From assembly GCF_000455825.1 (NCBI RefSeq), contig NZ_ATAO01000002.1, positions 1-64,000 on the forward strand: DNA of 64,000 nt, read 5' to 3'. The notes beneath the pieces were generated by a model. It searched no databases. It saw only the letters and a list, made by a program, of their open reading frames with translations, and was not told the DNA's origin. Shown here in pieces: positions 25,146 to 35,199 of this stretch. The DNA comes from Microbacterium maritypicum MF109 (lineage in GTDB: Bacteria; Actinomycetota; Actinomycetes; Actinomycetales; Microbacteriaceae). Positions within the stretch are counted from its first letter, which is position 1. Each line of letters starts with the position of its first letter. Position numbers and translations under genes: made by a program.

Positions 25146-25601
25146 TCAGCGACGCTGCTCGAAGAACGAACGCAGCACCGCTGTGGCCGCGTCGGCCTGG
25201 ACGCCGCCGATGACCTCGGCCCGGTAAGGCAGCCGGCGATCGCGCAGCACGTCGTACATGGACCCGGCCGCGCCGGCCTTGTCGTCCCAGGCTCCGAACA
25301 CCACACGGCCGACGCGGGACTGCAGGATGGCACCGGCACACATGATGCACGGCTCGAGGGTGACCACGAGCGTGTGCCCGTCGAGGTTCCAGGAACCGAC
25401 GGACGCCGCCGCGCGCCGCAGCGCCTCGATCTCGGCGTGACCGGTCGGATCGTGGGTCTCCTCGCGGGTGTTGCGCCCTTCGGCGATGATCCGCCCTCCC
25501 CCGTCGATCACGACGGCACCGACGGGGATCTCGGATGCCGCGGCCGCCTCGGCGGCGAGCACGAGGGCGCGCTGCATCGCGAGGTCGTCTGCAGCGGTCA
25601 T
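25146..25601 (-). CDS. tadA: tRNA-specific adenosine deaminase / nucleoside deaminase
   Basis: Zinc-dependent deaminase of 151 residues converting the wobble adenosine of tRNA-Arg to inosine. The catalytic HAE (His55, Glu57) and PCxxC (Cys85, Cys88) motifs are intact: [10 protein letters not shown] and [27 protein letters not shown] near the C terminus is typical of TadA. TAGGCT ends six bases before the ATG, so the gene is probably leaderless. Divergent from upp. Confidence 0.93.
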   Translation of the reverse strand: MTAADDLAMQRALVLAAEAAAASEIPVGAVVIDGGGRIIAEGRNTREETHDPTGHAEIEALRRAAASVGSWNLDGHTLVVTLEPCIMCAGAILQSRVGRVVFGAWDDKAGAAGSMYDVLRDRRLPYRAEVIGGVQADAATAVLRSFFEQRR

Positions 25602-25681
25602 GCGTCGAGCCTACGACAGCCGCCGAGCGCGGGCGGAGCTTCGATGTCGTGCCCGACCGCGCGGCGCATTACCCTGTATCC
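25602..25681. promoter_or_regulatory. divergent tadA/upp promoter region
   Basis: Minus-strand TAGGCT (25608-25613) ends six bases before the tadA ATG; plus-strand TACCCT (25670-25675) ends six bases before the upp ATG. Neither gene has a convincing Shine-Dalgarno. Confidence 0.55.
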
Positions 25682-26314
25682 ATGCGTGTTCACGTGGCCG
25701 ACCACCCTCTCATCACTCACAAGCTCTCGGTACTGCGCGATGCGCGCACGCCGTCGCCGGTCTTCCGGCAGCTCACGGAGGAGCTCGTCACGCTGCTCGC
25801 GTACGAGGCGACACGCAACGTGAAGGTCAGCCCGATCGAGATCACGACCCCGGTGACCACCACGACGGGCGTGAAGATCTCGGAACCGCGACCGATCGTC
25901 GTGCCGATCCTGCGTGCCGGTCTCGGCATGCTCGAAGGCCTCGTGAAGCTGCTCCCGACCGCCGAGGTCGGCTTTCTCGGCATGGTGCGCGACGAGACCA
26001 CGTTCGAGCCGACGACCTACGCCGAGCGTCTGCCCGATGATCTGAGCGACCGCCAGTGCTTCGCGATCGACCCGATGCTCGCGACCGGGGGTTCGCTGGC
26101 CGCCGCGATCCAGTTCCTGTTCGACCGCGGTGCGAAGGACGTCACGGCGATCTGCCTGCTCGGCACCCCGGAGGGCGTCGCCGCGATCGAGGCGATGGCG
26201 GGCGACCGCGATGTGACCCTCGTGCTCGGCGCGCTCGACGAGCGCCTCGACGAGAAGGGGTACATCGTGCCCGGACTCGGCGACGCCGGCGATCGGCTCT
26301 ACGGCACGGTCTGA
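25682..26314 (+). CDS. upp: uracil phosphoribosyltransferase
   Basis: Pyrimidine salvage enzyme making UMP from uracil and PRPP. 210 residues. PRPP-binding motif [14 protein letters not shown], uracil-binding C-terminal [16 protein letters not shown], and [13 protein letters not shown] all match the family. Start ATG 25682; the long open frame upstream is antisense to tadA and was discarded. Probably leaderless. Confidence 0.97.
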   Translation: MRVHVADHPLITHKLSVLRDARTPSPVFRQLTEELVTLLAYEATRNVKVSPIEITTPVTTTTGVKISEPRPIVVPILRAGLGMLEGLVKLLPTAEVGFLGMVRDETTFEPTTYAERLPDDLSDRQCFAIDPMLATGGSLAAAIQFLFDRGAKDVTAICLLGTPEGVAAIEAMAGDRDVTLVLGALDERLDEKGYIVPGLGDAGDRLYGTV

Positions 26315-26335
26315 CGCTGACCTGCCCCGACGGAG

Positions 26336-27130
26336 TCAGGCTTCGAGAGTCAGGCGGTAGGCGCGCTCGTCGCCGAAGTGGGTGAAGCCGGCGCGCGCCA
26401 GGATCGGAGCCGACGTCGAGACGCGCCCCTTGACGAGCGCCGTCGTCGCTCCCCAGGCTGCGCTTTCTCGGAGGCGCTCGGCGAGGACCGCGCGGTACGC
26501 GCCGCGCCCCCGGTACTCCGGCAGTGTCGAAGCGCCCCAGAGCCGGACGAATCCACCGTCGATCGTGCACCCGCCGGTGCTGACCGCCCGGCCGCCGATC
26601 CGCGCGAGAATCCGGAAGCCTTCGCGAGTCTCGAGCGCCGTCGTCACCTCGGCGAGCTCCGCCCGCAGTCCCTGCGGGTCGAGGGGCTCCTGCTGCCACA
26701 CGGGCACGTTGACCGCGTCGACGTCGCGCACCTGCTCCAGCGTGCGCACGACCTCGACGGTGATGTCGTCCGGCACATCGACTGCTGCGGCGCCATCGAC
26801 CGGTCGAGCGAACACCGCCACCGTATCGATATGCTCCGCTCCCCGCCGACGAAGCTCCTCCTCGACGTCCGGACGGTCGGAGGGGTTCGTCCAGAAGGTG
26901 AATCTCGACGCGCCCCACGCTGTCGTCCGCTCCAGAGCATGGTCGACGATCTCCGTGGACTCGAGGACGGAGCTCACCTGGGAACCGCGGACTCCGCCGC
27001 CGAATCTCGACGGATCCCGCACGAGGAGCAACTCACTGCGCTCGTGCTCGCTGTCGCGCGGGAACCACACCCAGGCCGCAGCCGCGCGCAGGATCTCGTC
27101 TGTCGAGTGCGCGTGCGTCGGCTCGCTCAT
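26336..27130 (-). CDS. GNAT family N-acetyltransferase
   Basis: Acetyltransferase of 264 residues. The C-terminal half is a GNAT domain (motif A LPEYRGRGAYRAVLAERL, then LARAGFTHFGDERAYRL). The N-terminal half (residues 1-115) has a second, weaker GNAT-like pattern and may be a degenerate copy or substrate domain. Its ATG overlaps the stop of the nuclease/helicase gene (ATGA), so it is translated from the same message. A functional link to DNA processing is possible but unproven. Confidence 0.86.
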   Translation of the reverse strand: MSEPTHAHSTDEILRAAAAWVWFPRDSEHERSELLLVRDPSRFGGGVRGSQVSSVLESTEIVDHALERTTAWGASRFTFWTNPSDRPDVEEELRRRGAEHIDTVAVFARPVDGAAAVDVPDDITVEVVRTLEQVRDVDAVNVPVWQQEPLDPQGLRAELAEVTTALETREGFRILARIGGRAVSTGGCTIDGGFVRLWGASTLPEYRGRGAYRAVLAERLRESAAWGATTALVKGRVSTSAPILARAGFTHFGDERAYRLTLEA

Positions 27131-30100
27131 TCCGCCGCACCGACCAAGCGGGCGAAGGCGCTGAGCCGAGCCACTCCCTCCGGCGTGTACGGCAGATCGT
27201 CGAGCAACGCGGGCGAGTGGATCAGATAGGCGACGGCCTGCGCGCGGGAGATCGCCACGTTGAGCCGATTCTGGAGCAGCAGGAACTCGGGTCCGCGGGG
27301 AGCGTCCCGTCCGCTCGAGGCGGCGAGCGACGTGATGGAGACGACAGCCTCCTTGCCTTGGAAGTTATCGACAGTGCCCACCGGAACGTCGGGGAAGCCG
27401 GCGTCGGAAAGCGCGTCGAGCACCAGCTGACGCTGCGCGTTGTAAGGCGTGACGACGATGATGTCGGACGGCGTGAGCGGCCTCGTCGAGGCGTCGGGGT
27501 CGTTGTCGGTGAACGTTCTCCCGACCAGATCGCGCACGAGTCGTACGACCTCGGCGGCTTCCTCCGGTGACTGCGTCGCGTTGCCGCGGTGGCGCAGCGG
27601 CACGACGTGCAGCCCCGGATCGACTCCGTCGAGTGAGCGGCGCTCGGTTCCCGGCGCCGAGGCGAGTTGTCCGGCGTAGGCGAGCTTCGACACCGGCGCA
27701 GCCACGAACGGATGCATCCGCCACGACCGTGCGAGGAAGTACCCGTATTCGGGCCGCACCACAGGGTCGCCGTCCATCACCCAGCCGAGGGCCGAGGTGT
27801 CGACCGGCTCCGGATGCGCGCCCTGGCTCACCTGCGGGAGCTGTTGCGGATCGCCGAGGAGCAGCAGCCGCTTCGCCCCAGCCGCGACGGCGATCGTCGA
27901 GGCGAGCGAGAACTGACCCGCCTCGTCGATCACGAGAAGATCGAGGCCGGCACGATCGACACGCTGGGTGTTGCTGAAATCCCAGGCCGTGCCACCGACG
28001 ACGGCCCCCTCGCCCGCGTGCTCGGCGAGGAACGATGCCATGCCGTTCTTCGGGATCACGGTGTACGGCGGCTCTGCCTCGGGATCTTTCGGCGCCTTCG
28101 CGACCTGCGCCGGCGCGACGCCGTCGGCGACGATGCGCGCGAGAAGGGTCTCGATGATCGCATGCGACTGCGCCACGACGCCGACTTTGAAACCGTGTTC
28201 GTTCACCAGGCGCGCGATCACACGCGATCCCGTATAGGTCTTCCCTGTCCCCGGAGGGCCCTGCACCGCCAGGTAGCTGCGGTCGAGGTCGAGCACACCA
28301 CGCACGATCGCATCGATCGTGTCGTCGCGGGCCGGGGGCAGTGCTTCGCCCGATGTCGTGCGCGGGGGAATTCGACGCAGGATGTCGGTCGCCGCGTCGT
28401 GCGGGAAGCCGGGGGCGGCCGCGTGCACGGCATCGGCCCACTCGTCGATCGCTCCCTGCAGTGAGACCACTCGCGGAGGCGCCGCCGGGGTGAGAGCGAG
28501 CGGCAGCTCGTCCCAGGTCTGACCCTGCACTGCCGACTCGGAGACGAGGTAGCCGTCGTCGAGCACCTCGACCACCGTGACGGTGTGCGGCACGTGGACG
28601 GCGCGTGAAGGCACCTCGGTGTCGAAGGGGGCCGGGACCTCGTAGAGCGCGAACGGCTGCGCACCCGGGCCGAGCGTCGTGCCGGGCGACACCTCGCCGC
28701 GGATCTCGATGTCACGCGACATCACACGTCGTCCCTCGCCGATGCTCCACTCGCGGCGCACGACCGACGACGGGCGATCGACCTTCACCACATCACGCGT
28801 GCCGTCCCACATCGTCACCGGCTCTCGCAGCCGCTGGAAATGCGACACCCAGAAGCTCTTCGCCTCGCGGGGGAAGTAGTCGATGGCCGCGGCGGCGATA
28901 CGGTGCACGAGCCCGTCGCCGCCGTCTTCCACGGCGCGTTCCGCATCGGCGAGCAGCGCGACGGAACGGGGGGACGGCTCGTAGATGACCTCGTCGGCAT
29001 CGTCGGGCGGCGCGGGCGTCACGCCCTTCCGGCGTGCGATGTCGATGAGCCAGTTGCGCAGGCGTCGTGTCGACACGCAGTCATAGCGGTTGTAATCGGC
29101 GAGGTCGGCCAGCACTGCGTCGGCCTCGGCTTTCTCCCCCGCCGCCGCGAGCTCACGAGCGGCGACGTACTGCACGATCGAGTCGTCGCCCTTCTGCACG
29201 TCGCTGGTGCGCACGTCGTCGCCCATGTAGAGCGGTTCGAGCTTCTTGATCGAGTACGACCGGGAGCCGACCCGGACGGTCCTCAGCACGAGCGGGTAGA
29301 GGTCGACGAACACGCCTTCGCGCAGCAGCCGATCGACCTCGCCCTCGCGCACGCCGTGCCGCGCGGCCATCGCCACGAGGTGCGAGGTCTCGTACGGCGC
29401 GTAGTGGTAGATGTGCATGCCGGGATGCGCCAGCCTGCGCGCATTGACGAAGTCGAGGAACGTCTCGAGAGCCCGCTTCTCGTCGGCGAAGGTATGAGCC
29501 CACAACGCCGAGTACTGGTCAGCGTTGTCGACCCAGCCGAAGAGGTAGTCGATCCCCCACTGCGCCTCGCCGTCGGGAGCGGGTTCGGTGTAGAGCGGGT
29601 CGCCCTCGAAGTCGAAGAAGATATCGCCGTGACTGGGCAGCGGGAGTGTGTGGATCGCCTGCGCGTAGTGGACGTCGAATGTCGGTGCTCCCTCGGCGTC
29701 AGCACGCAGCTGCAGACGCGCCTGGGCTCGGAGAGTCTCGAACGTGTCGACGTTCATGCCCGCGGGAGCGTCGGGTGCCACGGCCAACTCGTCGATCGTC
29801 TCGATGCCGGATGCCCGCAGACGTGCTCGCTGCACCGGACGCATCCGCGCCACCATCAGGAGGTCACGATGCGCGAGCACCTGCTCCTCGCAGGTGGCGC
29901 AGCGGCCACAGGCCACGATCTGGAGGTCGCCGCGATCATCGCCCCATGCGAGCGGAGCGCCCGTCGCACCCTCGGCGATGCGTCGATCGGCGATGAGGGC
30001 GCGCAGTCGCGCCCGCCGCACCTGGAACAGCGGAAGGAGATCGTCGACGGCGTGCGTACTGAGCGTGCCGTCGCCGAGGATGAGGTCGACCTCGCCGGAG

Positions 30101-30597
30101 CGCGGGATGCCGAGGCGATCGAGCTGGTCGACATATGCCGCCAGCTGCATGAGCGCCGTGACACGGGCCTTTCGGGCGAGCTTGGAGTCCTGCACCCGCC
30201 AGCGGCCGTCGTGATCCTTGCGGAGGAAGTCGGCGAAACCGACGAACTCCTCGGTCGCGAAAGCCGCCTGGAAGACGACCTCCGCATCCGAGCGGAGGGC
30301 GGCAATGGTCTCGTCGACCGCATCCGCCAATGCATCGGCATCGACGGAAGAGACCTTCTCGATGCGGTGGACGTTCTCGTCACCGAGGTCGTCGATGTAG
30401 CGGGCCAGCACGTTCTGCTCGTGCACATCGCCCAACTCGGCGGCCCGCTTCAGGGTCGAGTCTTCCGGCTCTTCGACCGCCGGCACTCTTCCGAGCTTCG
30501 CGTCGATCGCCCGACACCACGCGAACTCGCACTCCGCGGCCGCCTTGAGGTCGCTCGCGCTCCAGATGACGCGCTGCGCCTGAGTGTCGATCCGCAC
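27127..30597 (-). CDS. TM0106-type RecB-like nuclease fused to superfamily 1 helicase
   Basis: Very large 1156-residue protein. The N-terminal part (about 1-290) is a RecB-like nuclease with DSKLARKAR and MQLAAYVDQL and a cysteine cluster CGRCATCEEQ that may hold an Fe-S cluster. The middle (about 315-510) contains an RNase H-like exonuclease segment (IFFDFEGDPLY, YDCVSTRRLRNWL). The C-terminal half is a Dna2/Upf1-type SF1 helicase with Walker A QGPPGTGKT near residue 780, Walker B LLVIDEAGQFS and DNFQGKEA/NVAISRA at the end. Likely processes nucleic acid ends or flaps; physiological role unknown. GTG start with GGGAG. Confidence 0.88.
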   Translation of the reverse strand: MRIDTQAQRVIWSASDLKAAAECEFAWCRAIDAKLGRVPAVEEPEDSTLKRAAELGDVHEQNVLARYIDDLGDENVHRIEKVSSVDADALADAVDETIAALRSDAEVVFQAAFATEEFVGFADFLRKDHDGRWRVQDSKLARKARVTALMQLAAYVDQLDRLGIPRSGEVDLILGDGTLSTHAVDDLLPLFQVRRARLRALIADRRIAEGATGAPLAWGDDRGDLQIVACGRCATCEEQVLAHRDLLMVARMRPVQRARLRASGIETIDELAVAPDAPAGMNVDTFETLRAQARLQLRADAEGAPTFDVHYAQAIHTLPLPSHGDIFFDFEGDPLYTEPAPDGEAQWGIDYLFGWVDNADQYSALWAHTFADEKRALETFLDFVNARRLAHPGMHIYHYAPYETSHLVAMAARHGVREGEVDRLLREGVFVDLYPLVLRTVRVGSRSYSIKKLEPLYMGDDVRTSDVQKGDDSIVQYVAARELAAAGEKAEADAVLADLADYNRYDCVSTRRLRNWLIDIARRKGVTPAPPDDADEVIYEPSPRSVALLADAERAVEDGGDGLVHRIAAAAIDYFPREAKSFWVSHFQRLREPVTMWDGTRDVVKVDRPSSVVRREWSIGEGRRVMSRDIEIRGEVSPGTTLGPGAQPFALYEVPAPFDTEVPSRAVHVPHTVTVVEVLDDGYLVSESAVQGQTWDELPLALTPAAPPRVVSLQGAIDEWADAVHAAAPGFPHDAATDILRRIPPRTTSGEALPPARDDTIDAIVRGVLDLDRSYLAVQGPPGTGKTYTGSRVIARLVNEHGFKVGVVAQSHAIIETLLARIVADGVAPAQVAKAPKDPEAEPPYTVIPKNGMASFLAEHAGEGAVVGGTAWDFSNTQRVDRAGLDLLVIDEAGQFSLASTIAVAAGAKRLLLLGDPQQLPQVSQGAHPEPVDTSALGWVMDGDPVVRPEYGYFLARSWRMHPFVAAPVSKLAYAGQLASAPGTERRSLDGVDPGLHVVPLRHRGNATQSPEEAAEVVRLVRDLVGRTFTDNDPDASTRPLTPSDIIVVTPYNAQRQLVLDALSDAGFPDVPVGTVDNFQGKEAVVSITSLAASSGRDAPRGPEFLLLQNRLNVAISRAQAVAYLIHSPALLDDLPYTPEGVARLSAFARLVGAAE

Positions 30598-30679
30598 GAT
30601 GCTCCCGTTCTGTCGGATGCTTCGACACTATCCGCGGCATCCGACACGGGCGAAAGCGTGGACCTCCCGGGAAAGCGGG

Positions 30680-31498
30680 TCAGCGCCACCAGGTGTCGTC
30701 GGGCGTCACCGGAAGATGGCGCTTGTGCTGCGTCGCGAGGTACCTCGCCTCGATGCGGCCGGCGACCTCGGGCTCGACGTCGCGCCCTTCCAGGAAGTCG
30801 TCGATCTGCTCGTAGGTGAGACCCAGCTCGTCCTCGTCGGCACGGCCGGGCTGGCCGTCGAGCAGGTCGGCGGTCGGCACCTTGAACGCGAGGCGGTCCG
30901 AAGCACCGAGGAACTGCAGCAGCGAACGCCCCTGCCGTTTGCTCAACCCCGACAACGGCAGGACGTCAGCCGCACCGTCGCCGAACTTCGTGTAGAAGCC
31001 GGTCACGGCCTCGGCGGCGTGATCGGTGCCGATGACGAGCATCCCGTCGTGGCCGGCGAGTGCGTACTGCGTGACCATGCGGACGCGGGCCTTGATGTTG
31101 CCGCGGTTGAAGTCGCTGATGTCGCTCGTGACCGCGAACTCGATGTCCTCCTCGACCCCGTCGACACCGTTCTGGATGTTGACCTCGACCGAGGAGTCGG
31201 GTGCGATGAACTCGAGGGCGGCCTCGGCGTCTGCCGCGTCGTGCTGCACGCGGTAGGGCAGACGCACGGCGAGGAACTTCGCCTCGCCTCCCTCGGACCG
31301 CACCCGTTCGACCGCGAGCTGTGCGAGGCGTCCGGCCAGCGTGGAGTCCTGCCCACCGGAGATGCCGAGCACGAAGCCCTTCGCGCCGGTCGAGCGAAGG
31401 TACTCGACGAGGAACCCGACCCGGCGCTCGACCTCGGCTTCCGGGTCGATCTCCGGCCGGACGCCGAGGTCTTCAGAGATCTGCTGCTGCAACGACAT
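30680..31498 (-). CDS. nadE: ammonia-dependent NAD+ synthetase
   Basis: Last step of NAD synthesis, adenylating nicotinate adenine dinucleotide and amidating with ammonia. 272 residues without a glutaminase domain. The ATP-pyrophosphatase P-loop SGGQDST (in [16 protein letters not shown]) and C-terminal substrate motifs [24 protein letters not shown] match the E. coli-type enzyme. ATG 31498 follows GGAGGA. Divergent from the nucleosidase gene; no riboswitch-like structure was recognised upstream. Confidence 0.95.
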   Translation of the reverse strand: MSLQQQISEDLGVRPEIDPEAEVERRVGFLVEYLRSTGAKGFVLGISGGQDSTLAGRLAQLAVERVRSEGGEAKFLAVRLPYRVQHDAADAEAALEFIAPDSSVEVNIQNGVDGVEEDIEFAVTSDISDFNRGNIKARVRMVTQYALAGHDGMLVIGTDHAAEAVTGFYTKFGDGAADVLPLSGLSKRQGRSLLQFLGASDRLAFKVPTADLLDGQPGRADEDELGLTYEQIDDFLEGRDVEPEVAGRIEARYLATQHKRHLPVTPDDTWWR

Positions 31499-31606
31499 GT
31501 CATCCTCCGTCTTGTCCTCGAATCAGTATCGCCCCTCTGTGTTACGCACGGGTGACGCCGCGGCGTTCGCACGTTCCCGCCAGTGAAGTCCTGAGAGAAT
31601 GGGGCG

Positions 31607-32164
31607 GTGAAGCTCCTCGTCGCTGCCCTTGATTCCGAACTGTCCGCCTTCCCGGAAGAGCTGGACGGCTTCGACCGACTCGTGACCGGCCCCGGCAAGC
31701 TGCCGGCGACGTATGCGCTCACCCGCGCGCTCGATGCCCGGGTCTACGACGAGATCGTGGTCGTGGGCACGGCGGGCGCGATCGACCCCGCTCTCGAGGC
31801 GACCGTGCATGAGGTCGGAACCGCATTCCAGCACGACGTGACCGACCTCGACGGCGTCCGTGGCCAGCACGTCTCCCTTCCGGCGCGCGTCAGCACCGGA
31901 AGGGAAGGTGTTCTGATCGCCACCGGTGACCACTTCGTGGAGGACGCCGAAGTCACCGCCGTGATCCGTCCGTCGGGGGCTGCCCTGGTCGACATGGAGA
32001 CGTACGCCTTCATCTGGGTCGCCGCACAGTTCGATGTGCCGATCCGCGTGTTCCGCGCCGTCTCCGATCAGGCCGAGGACGGTGCGCTGACGGATTGGCG
32101 CGAGGCCGTCGCACGATGCAGCGTGCAGCTGCGCGACTTCATCCGCAGCGAGTACGGCGTCTGA
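31607..32164 (+). CDS. MTA/SAH nucleosidase-like protein
   Basis: A 185-residue nucleoside phosphorylase-superfamily protein, shorter than the roughly 230-residue MTA/SAH nucleosidases. The purine-nucleosidase features VGTAGAID, ATGDHFV and VDMETYAFIWVAAQFDVPIRVFRAVSD (ribose-binding Met-Glu pair and catalytic Asp) are recognisable. Substrate may be methylthioadenosine, adenosylhomocysteine or another nucleoside. Start is GTG 31607; GAGAAT ends six bases upstream, suggesting a leaderless mRNA. Confidence 0.85.
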   Translation: MKLLVAALDSELSAFPEELDGFDRLVTGPGKLPATYALTRALDARVYDEIVVVGTAGAIDPALEATVHEVGTAFQHDVTDLDGVRGQHVSLPARVSTGREGVLIATGDHFVEDAEVTAVIRPSGAALVDMETYAFIWVAAQFDVPIRVFRAVSDQAEDGALTDWREAVARCSVQLRDFIRSEYGV

Positions 32165-32214
32165 CGAAGGGGGCGCCCTCCCGCGCTCGCGTCAGCCTCG
32201 ATCTCGGTCTCGGG

Positions 32215-35199
32215 TCAACGCGCCTCGATGACGCTGGGTCCGTTCGGCAGTGCGCGCACCGTGAGTTGGGCGGGGATCTGCTCCTGCATGGCCTCGACGT
32301 GACTGATCACTCCGACGGTGCGGCCCCCCTGCCGCAGTTCGTCGAGAGTGCGCATGGCGACATCGAGCGTGTCGCCGTCGAGGGAACCGAATCCTTCGTC
32401 GATGAAGAGCGTGTCGAGACGGATGCCGCCCGCGCGCGCGGTCACGACCTCGGCCAGTCCGAGGGCGAGGGCGAGCGATGTGAGGAACGTCTCGCCCCCT
32501 GACAGCGACTGCGGCGGCCTGGTCTGCCCGGTGAAGGCGTCGAAGACCACGATGCCGAGTCCGGATGCCGCCCCGCGGGCAGCGAGCGCATCGGAGTGCT
32601 GCAGCTGATACCGACCGGCGGACATGTCGTGCAGTCGACGGTTGGCCGCCTCGACGATCTCCTCGAGCTCCGCGGCCAGCACGAACGTCTCCAGCGTCAT
32701 CTTGCGGGTGTTGGCACCTCGCCCCGCGATCGTGTCGGCGAGGTTCTGCAGCACCTCGAACTCCGCGGCATCGTCGGCGGTGCGAGCCTGCTCGTCCGAA
32801 GCCGAGTCGATCAGCCCTCCGAGCCGCTCTGCGGTTCCCGCGGCTCTGGCGGCTTCGTCGACCGCGCGCGTCCAGACGCTGCGCGCGTCCGCCGATGCCT
32901 GCTCGGCCGGCGCGAGGTCTATCGGCTCTTCCGGCAGCGTGCGCAACTCGAGGTCGAACAGGATGGCCCGTTCCTTCTCTCGTTGCACCGCATGCTGCGC
33001 GATCCGCGTGTCGAGCGCCTCCTGCTCTGTGGCCGAGCGCAGAGCGTCTTCCGCCGCCGCCTCGTCATCGAACACGGAGTCTGCGAGCGCGGCCTCGCGC
33101 TCCGCCTCGGCTTCGGCGAGAGCTTCGACCCTGCGTGCCCGCTCCGAGATCGCATGGATCACGGCGCGGGCCGCGGCGATCTTCGCCTCGGTGTCGGACA
33201 TCCGCGCGGCAACCGTGTCGAAACCGCCCCGCGCCTCGGCGATCAGCTCGTGTGCCTCCGCGCTGCGCTGGCGGAGGAGCGCATGCCGTTCGCGCAGTTC
33301 TGCGAGAGCCCTGGCATCGTCTTCCCGCTCGGCGTCGAGGAGTTCGACACGGGCGACGAGTTCGTCCATGCGACCGTCGAGCGTCTTCAGCGTCTCGGCG
33401 GCGGCACGGCTGCTCGAGAGTGCCGCAGCGGCCTCGGCGTACTCGCTCTCGGCCTGTTCGACCTCCCGACCGTCGGCGCGGGCGGTGACGGCGGCGAGTT
33501 CGGCGCGCAACGTCGAGGAGCTCGACGCCAGATCACGCTCCTTCTGCGATGCGGCATCTCGCGCGCCCTCTGCGGCGGCGATGTCTTCGGGCGAGACCGG
33601 ATCCGAATGCGTGGCCGGCGCCGGATGATCGAGCGAGCCGCAGACCGGACAGGGGTGCTCGTCGCGGAGCGTCGAGGCGAGCTCTCCGGCCATGCCGTCG
33701 GCTCGTCGCTGACGCAGTCGCGCCAGAGCTGACTGCGTATCCGCGTGCAGCGCGGTGGCCTGCGAGAGCTCGTGCTCGAGGGAGATCTCGGCGATTCGCA
33801 GCCGTTCCACCTCGTGCGCCGCCGTGAGGCGTAGCTCTGCCGCCTGCTGCGCGGCCTGCAGGTCTTCCCCCCGATCGGCGAGGCGACGGGTCTCGTCGCG
33901 CAGCGTGTGCAACGCGGCGATCTCGTCGGGAAGCGCGGCACGCCTCACGTTCGCAGCTTCGATGCGCGCGGTCGCTGCCACGACCGCCTCCTCCGCTGCG
34001 CGGACTTCGGCGTCGAGCGTCGGCGCGCTCTCCTCGAGTTCTCGCGCGCGTTGCCAGGCACCGCTCTCTCTGGTCGCCGCCGCCGTCCAGGCCTCGAGGT
34101 CGCCGTCCACGTCGAGACCGAGCGCCTCGCCCGCCGCGTGGGCGTCCTGTTCGTCTCGGGAGGCGACCGCGAGCGCGGAATGCGCGCGCGCCACTGCGGC
34201 GATCGTCGACCGCAGCGCCTCCGCGGCTCGGGCCGCAGCGAGCTCTGCGCGGGCATCGTCGATCAGGGGCGCTTCGGCCTCGAGTCGTTCGAGCGCCGAC
34301 CTCGCGCGGTCGCGCTCGCGCTGCGCCCGCTGCTCGTCCCGCGCCACGGCGAGAGACCCGTCGGCTGCGGCCGACCGCTTCTCCGCGTCGACCTGCTCGG
34401 ATGCTCGACGCTCTGCGCGGTAGTCAGCGCGGGCCTTCGCACGTCGGAGGGCGTCGAGTCGATCTTCGATCGACGACGGGGCGCGAACCGTCTCGGGCGG
34501 GGTCTCATCGCCCTCTCCTGACAGGCCATCGGCGGACACCAGCCGCTCGGCCTCCTCGACGCGGGCCTCGACCGTCGCGAGCCGGGCGCCCAGAGCGTGC
34601 TCGGCCACACGACGACGCTCGTCGAACCGCGCCTGCACATCTTCGAACCTCTGGGTGCCGAACAGGCGGCGCAGAAGCGCCTGGCGGTCTCGACTGCCCG
34701 CGAGGAGGAACTCCGAGAACCGGTTCTGCGCGAGCAGGATCACCTGCAGGAACTGCTCACGGCTGAGCTGCAGGATCTCGTCGAGCTCTCCGGCGACATC
34801 GACGGCCCGTGCCGCACGACCGATCCACCCGACATCCGTCCACTCGTCGAGGGCGACGGCCGAGGCCTGCTTGGTCATCCCTCCCCCGCGCTTGGCCGGG
34901 CGCAGGTACTCGGGCGACCGGGTCACCCGGAAGCGGCCGGTCGGCGTGCTGAATTCGACGACGACCTCGGAGGGATCGTCGGGCTCGCAGTGGTCGCTCC
35001 GCAGCCGCTTCTCGCCACCGTCGTAGCGCGGCACTCCGCCGTAGAGGCCGAAGCAGACGGCGTCGAGGATGCTGGATTTGCCCGCCCCCGTCCGTCCGGC
35101 GATCAGGAAGATGCCGTCGTCGGCGAACGCGTCGAAGTCGACGATCTGACGTAACCGGAAGGGGCCGAACCCTTCGACCTCCAGGCGATGAAGACGCAT
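32215..35199 (-). CDS. sbcC: SbcC, SMC-like ATPase subunit of the SbcCD nuclease
   Basis: A 994-residue Rad50/SbcC-type protein. Walker A GRTGAGKS (35-42), long antiparallel coiled coils (about 200-500 and 540-830), zinc hook CPVC near residue 515 (HPCPVCGSLDHP), signature SLSGGETFLTSLALALGLAEV and Walker B TLFIDEGFGSLDGD near the C terminus are all in place. With SbcD it opens hairpins and trims blocked DNA ends. The ATG directly abuts the sbcD stop (TAG-ATG), so the pair is co-translated. Confidence 0.95.
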   Translation of the reverse strand: MRLHRLEVEGFGPFRLRQIVDFDAFADDGIFLIAGRTGAGKSSILDAVCFGLYGGVPRYDGGEKRLRSDHCEPDDPSEVVVEFSTPTGRFRVTRSPEYLRPAKRGGGMTKQASAVALDEWTDVGWIGRAARAVDVAGELDEILQLSREQFLQVILLAQNRFSEFLLAGSRDRQALLRRLFGTQRFEDVQARFDERRRVAEHALGARLATVEARVEEAERLVSADGLSGEGDETPPETVRAPSSIEDRLDALRRAKARADYRAERRASEQVDAEKRSAAADGSLAVARDEQRAQRERDRARSALERLEAEAPLIDDARAELAAARAAEALRSTIAAVARAHSALAVASRDEQDAHAAGEALGLDVDGDLEAWTAAATRESGAWQRARELEESAPTLDAEVRAAEEAVVAATARIEAANVRRAALPDEIAALHTLRDETRRLADRGEDLQAAQQAAELRLTAAHEVERLRIAEISLEHELSQATALHADTQSALARLRQRRADGMAGELASTLRDEHPCPVCGSLDHPAPATHSDPVSPEDIAAAEGARDAASQKERDLASSSSTLRAELAAVTARADGREVEQAESEYAEAAAALSSSRAAAETLKTLDGRMDELVARVELLDAEREDDARALAELRERHALLRQRSAEAHELIAEARGGFDTVAARMSDTEAKIAAARAVIHAISERARRVEALAEAEAEREAALADSVFDDEAAAEDALRSATEQEALDTRIAQHAVQREKERAILFDLELRTLPEEPIDLAPAEQASADARSVWTRAVDEAARAAGTAERLGGLIDSASDEQARTADDAAEFEVLQNLADTIAGRGANTRKMTLETFVLAAELEEIVEAANRRLHDMSAGRYQLQHSDALAARGAASGLGIVVFDAFTGQTRPPQSLSGGETFLTSLALALGLAEVVTARAGGIRLDTLFIDEGFGSLDGDTLDVAMRTLDELRQGGRTVGVISHVEAMQEQIPAQLTVRALPNGPSVIEAR

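Noticed and set aside
28840..30819. 659-codon open frame opposite the nuclease/helicase gene
   Set aside because: Antisense shadow of a protein with clear nuclease and helicase motifs; its own sequence shows no recognisable domain.
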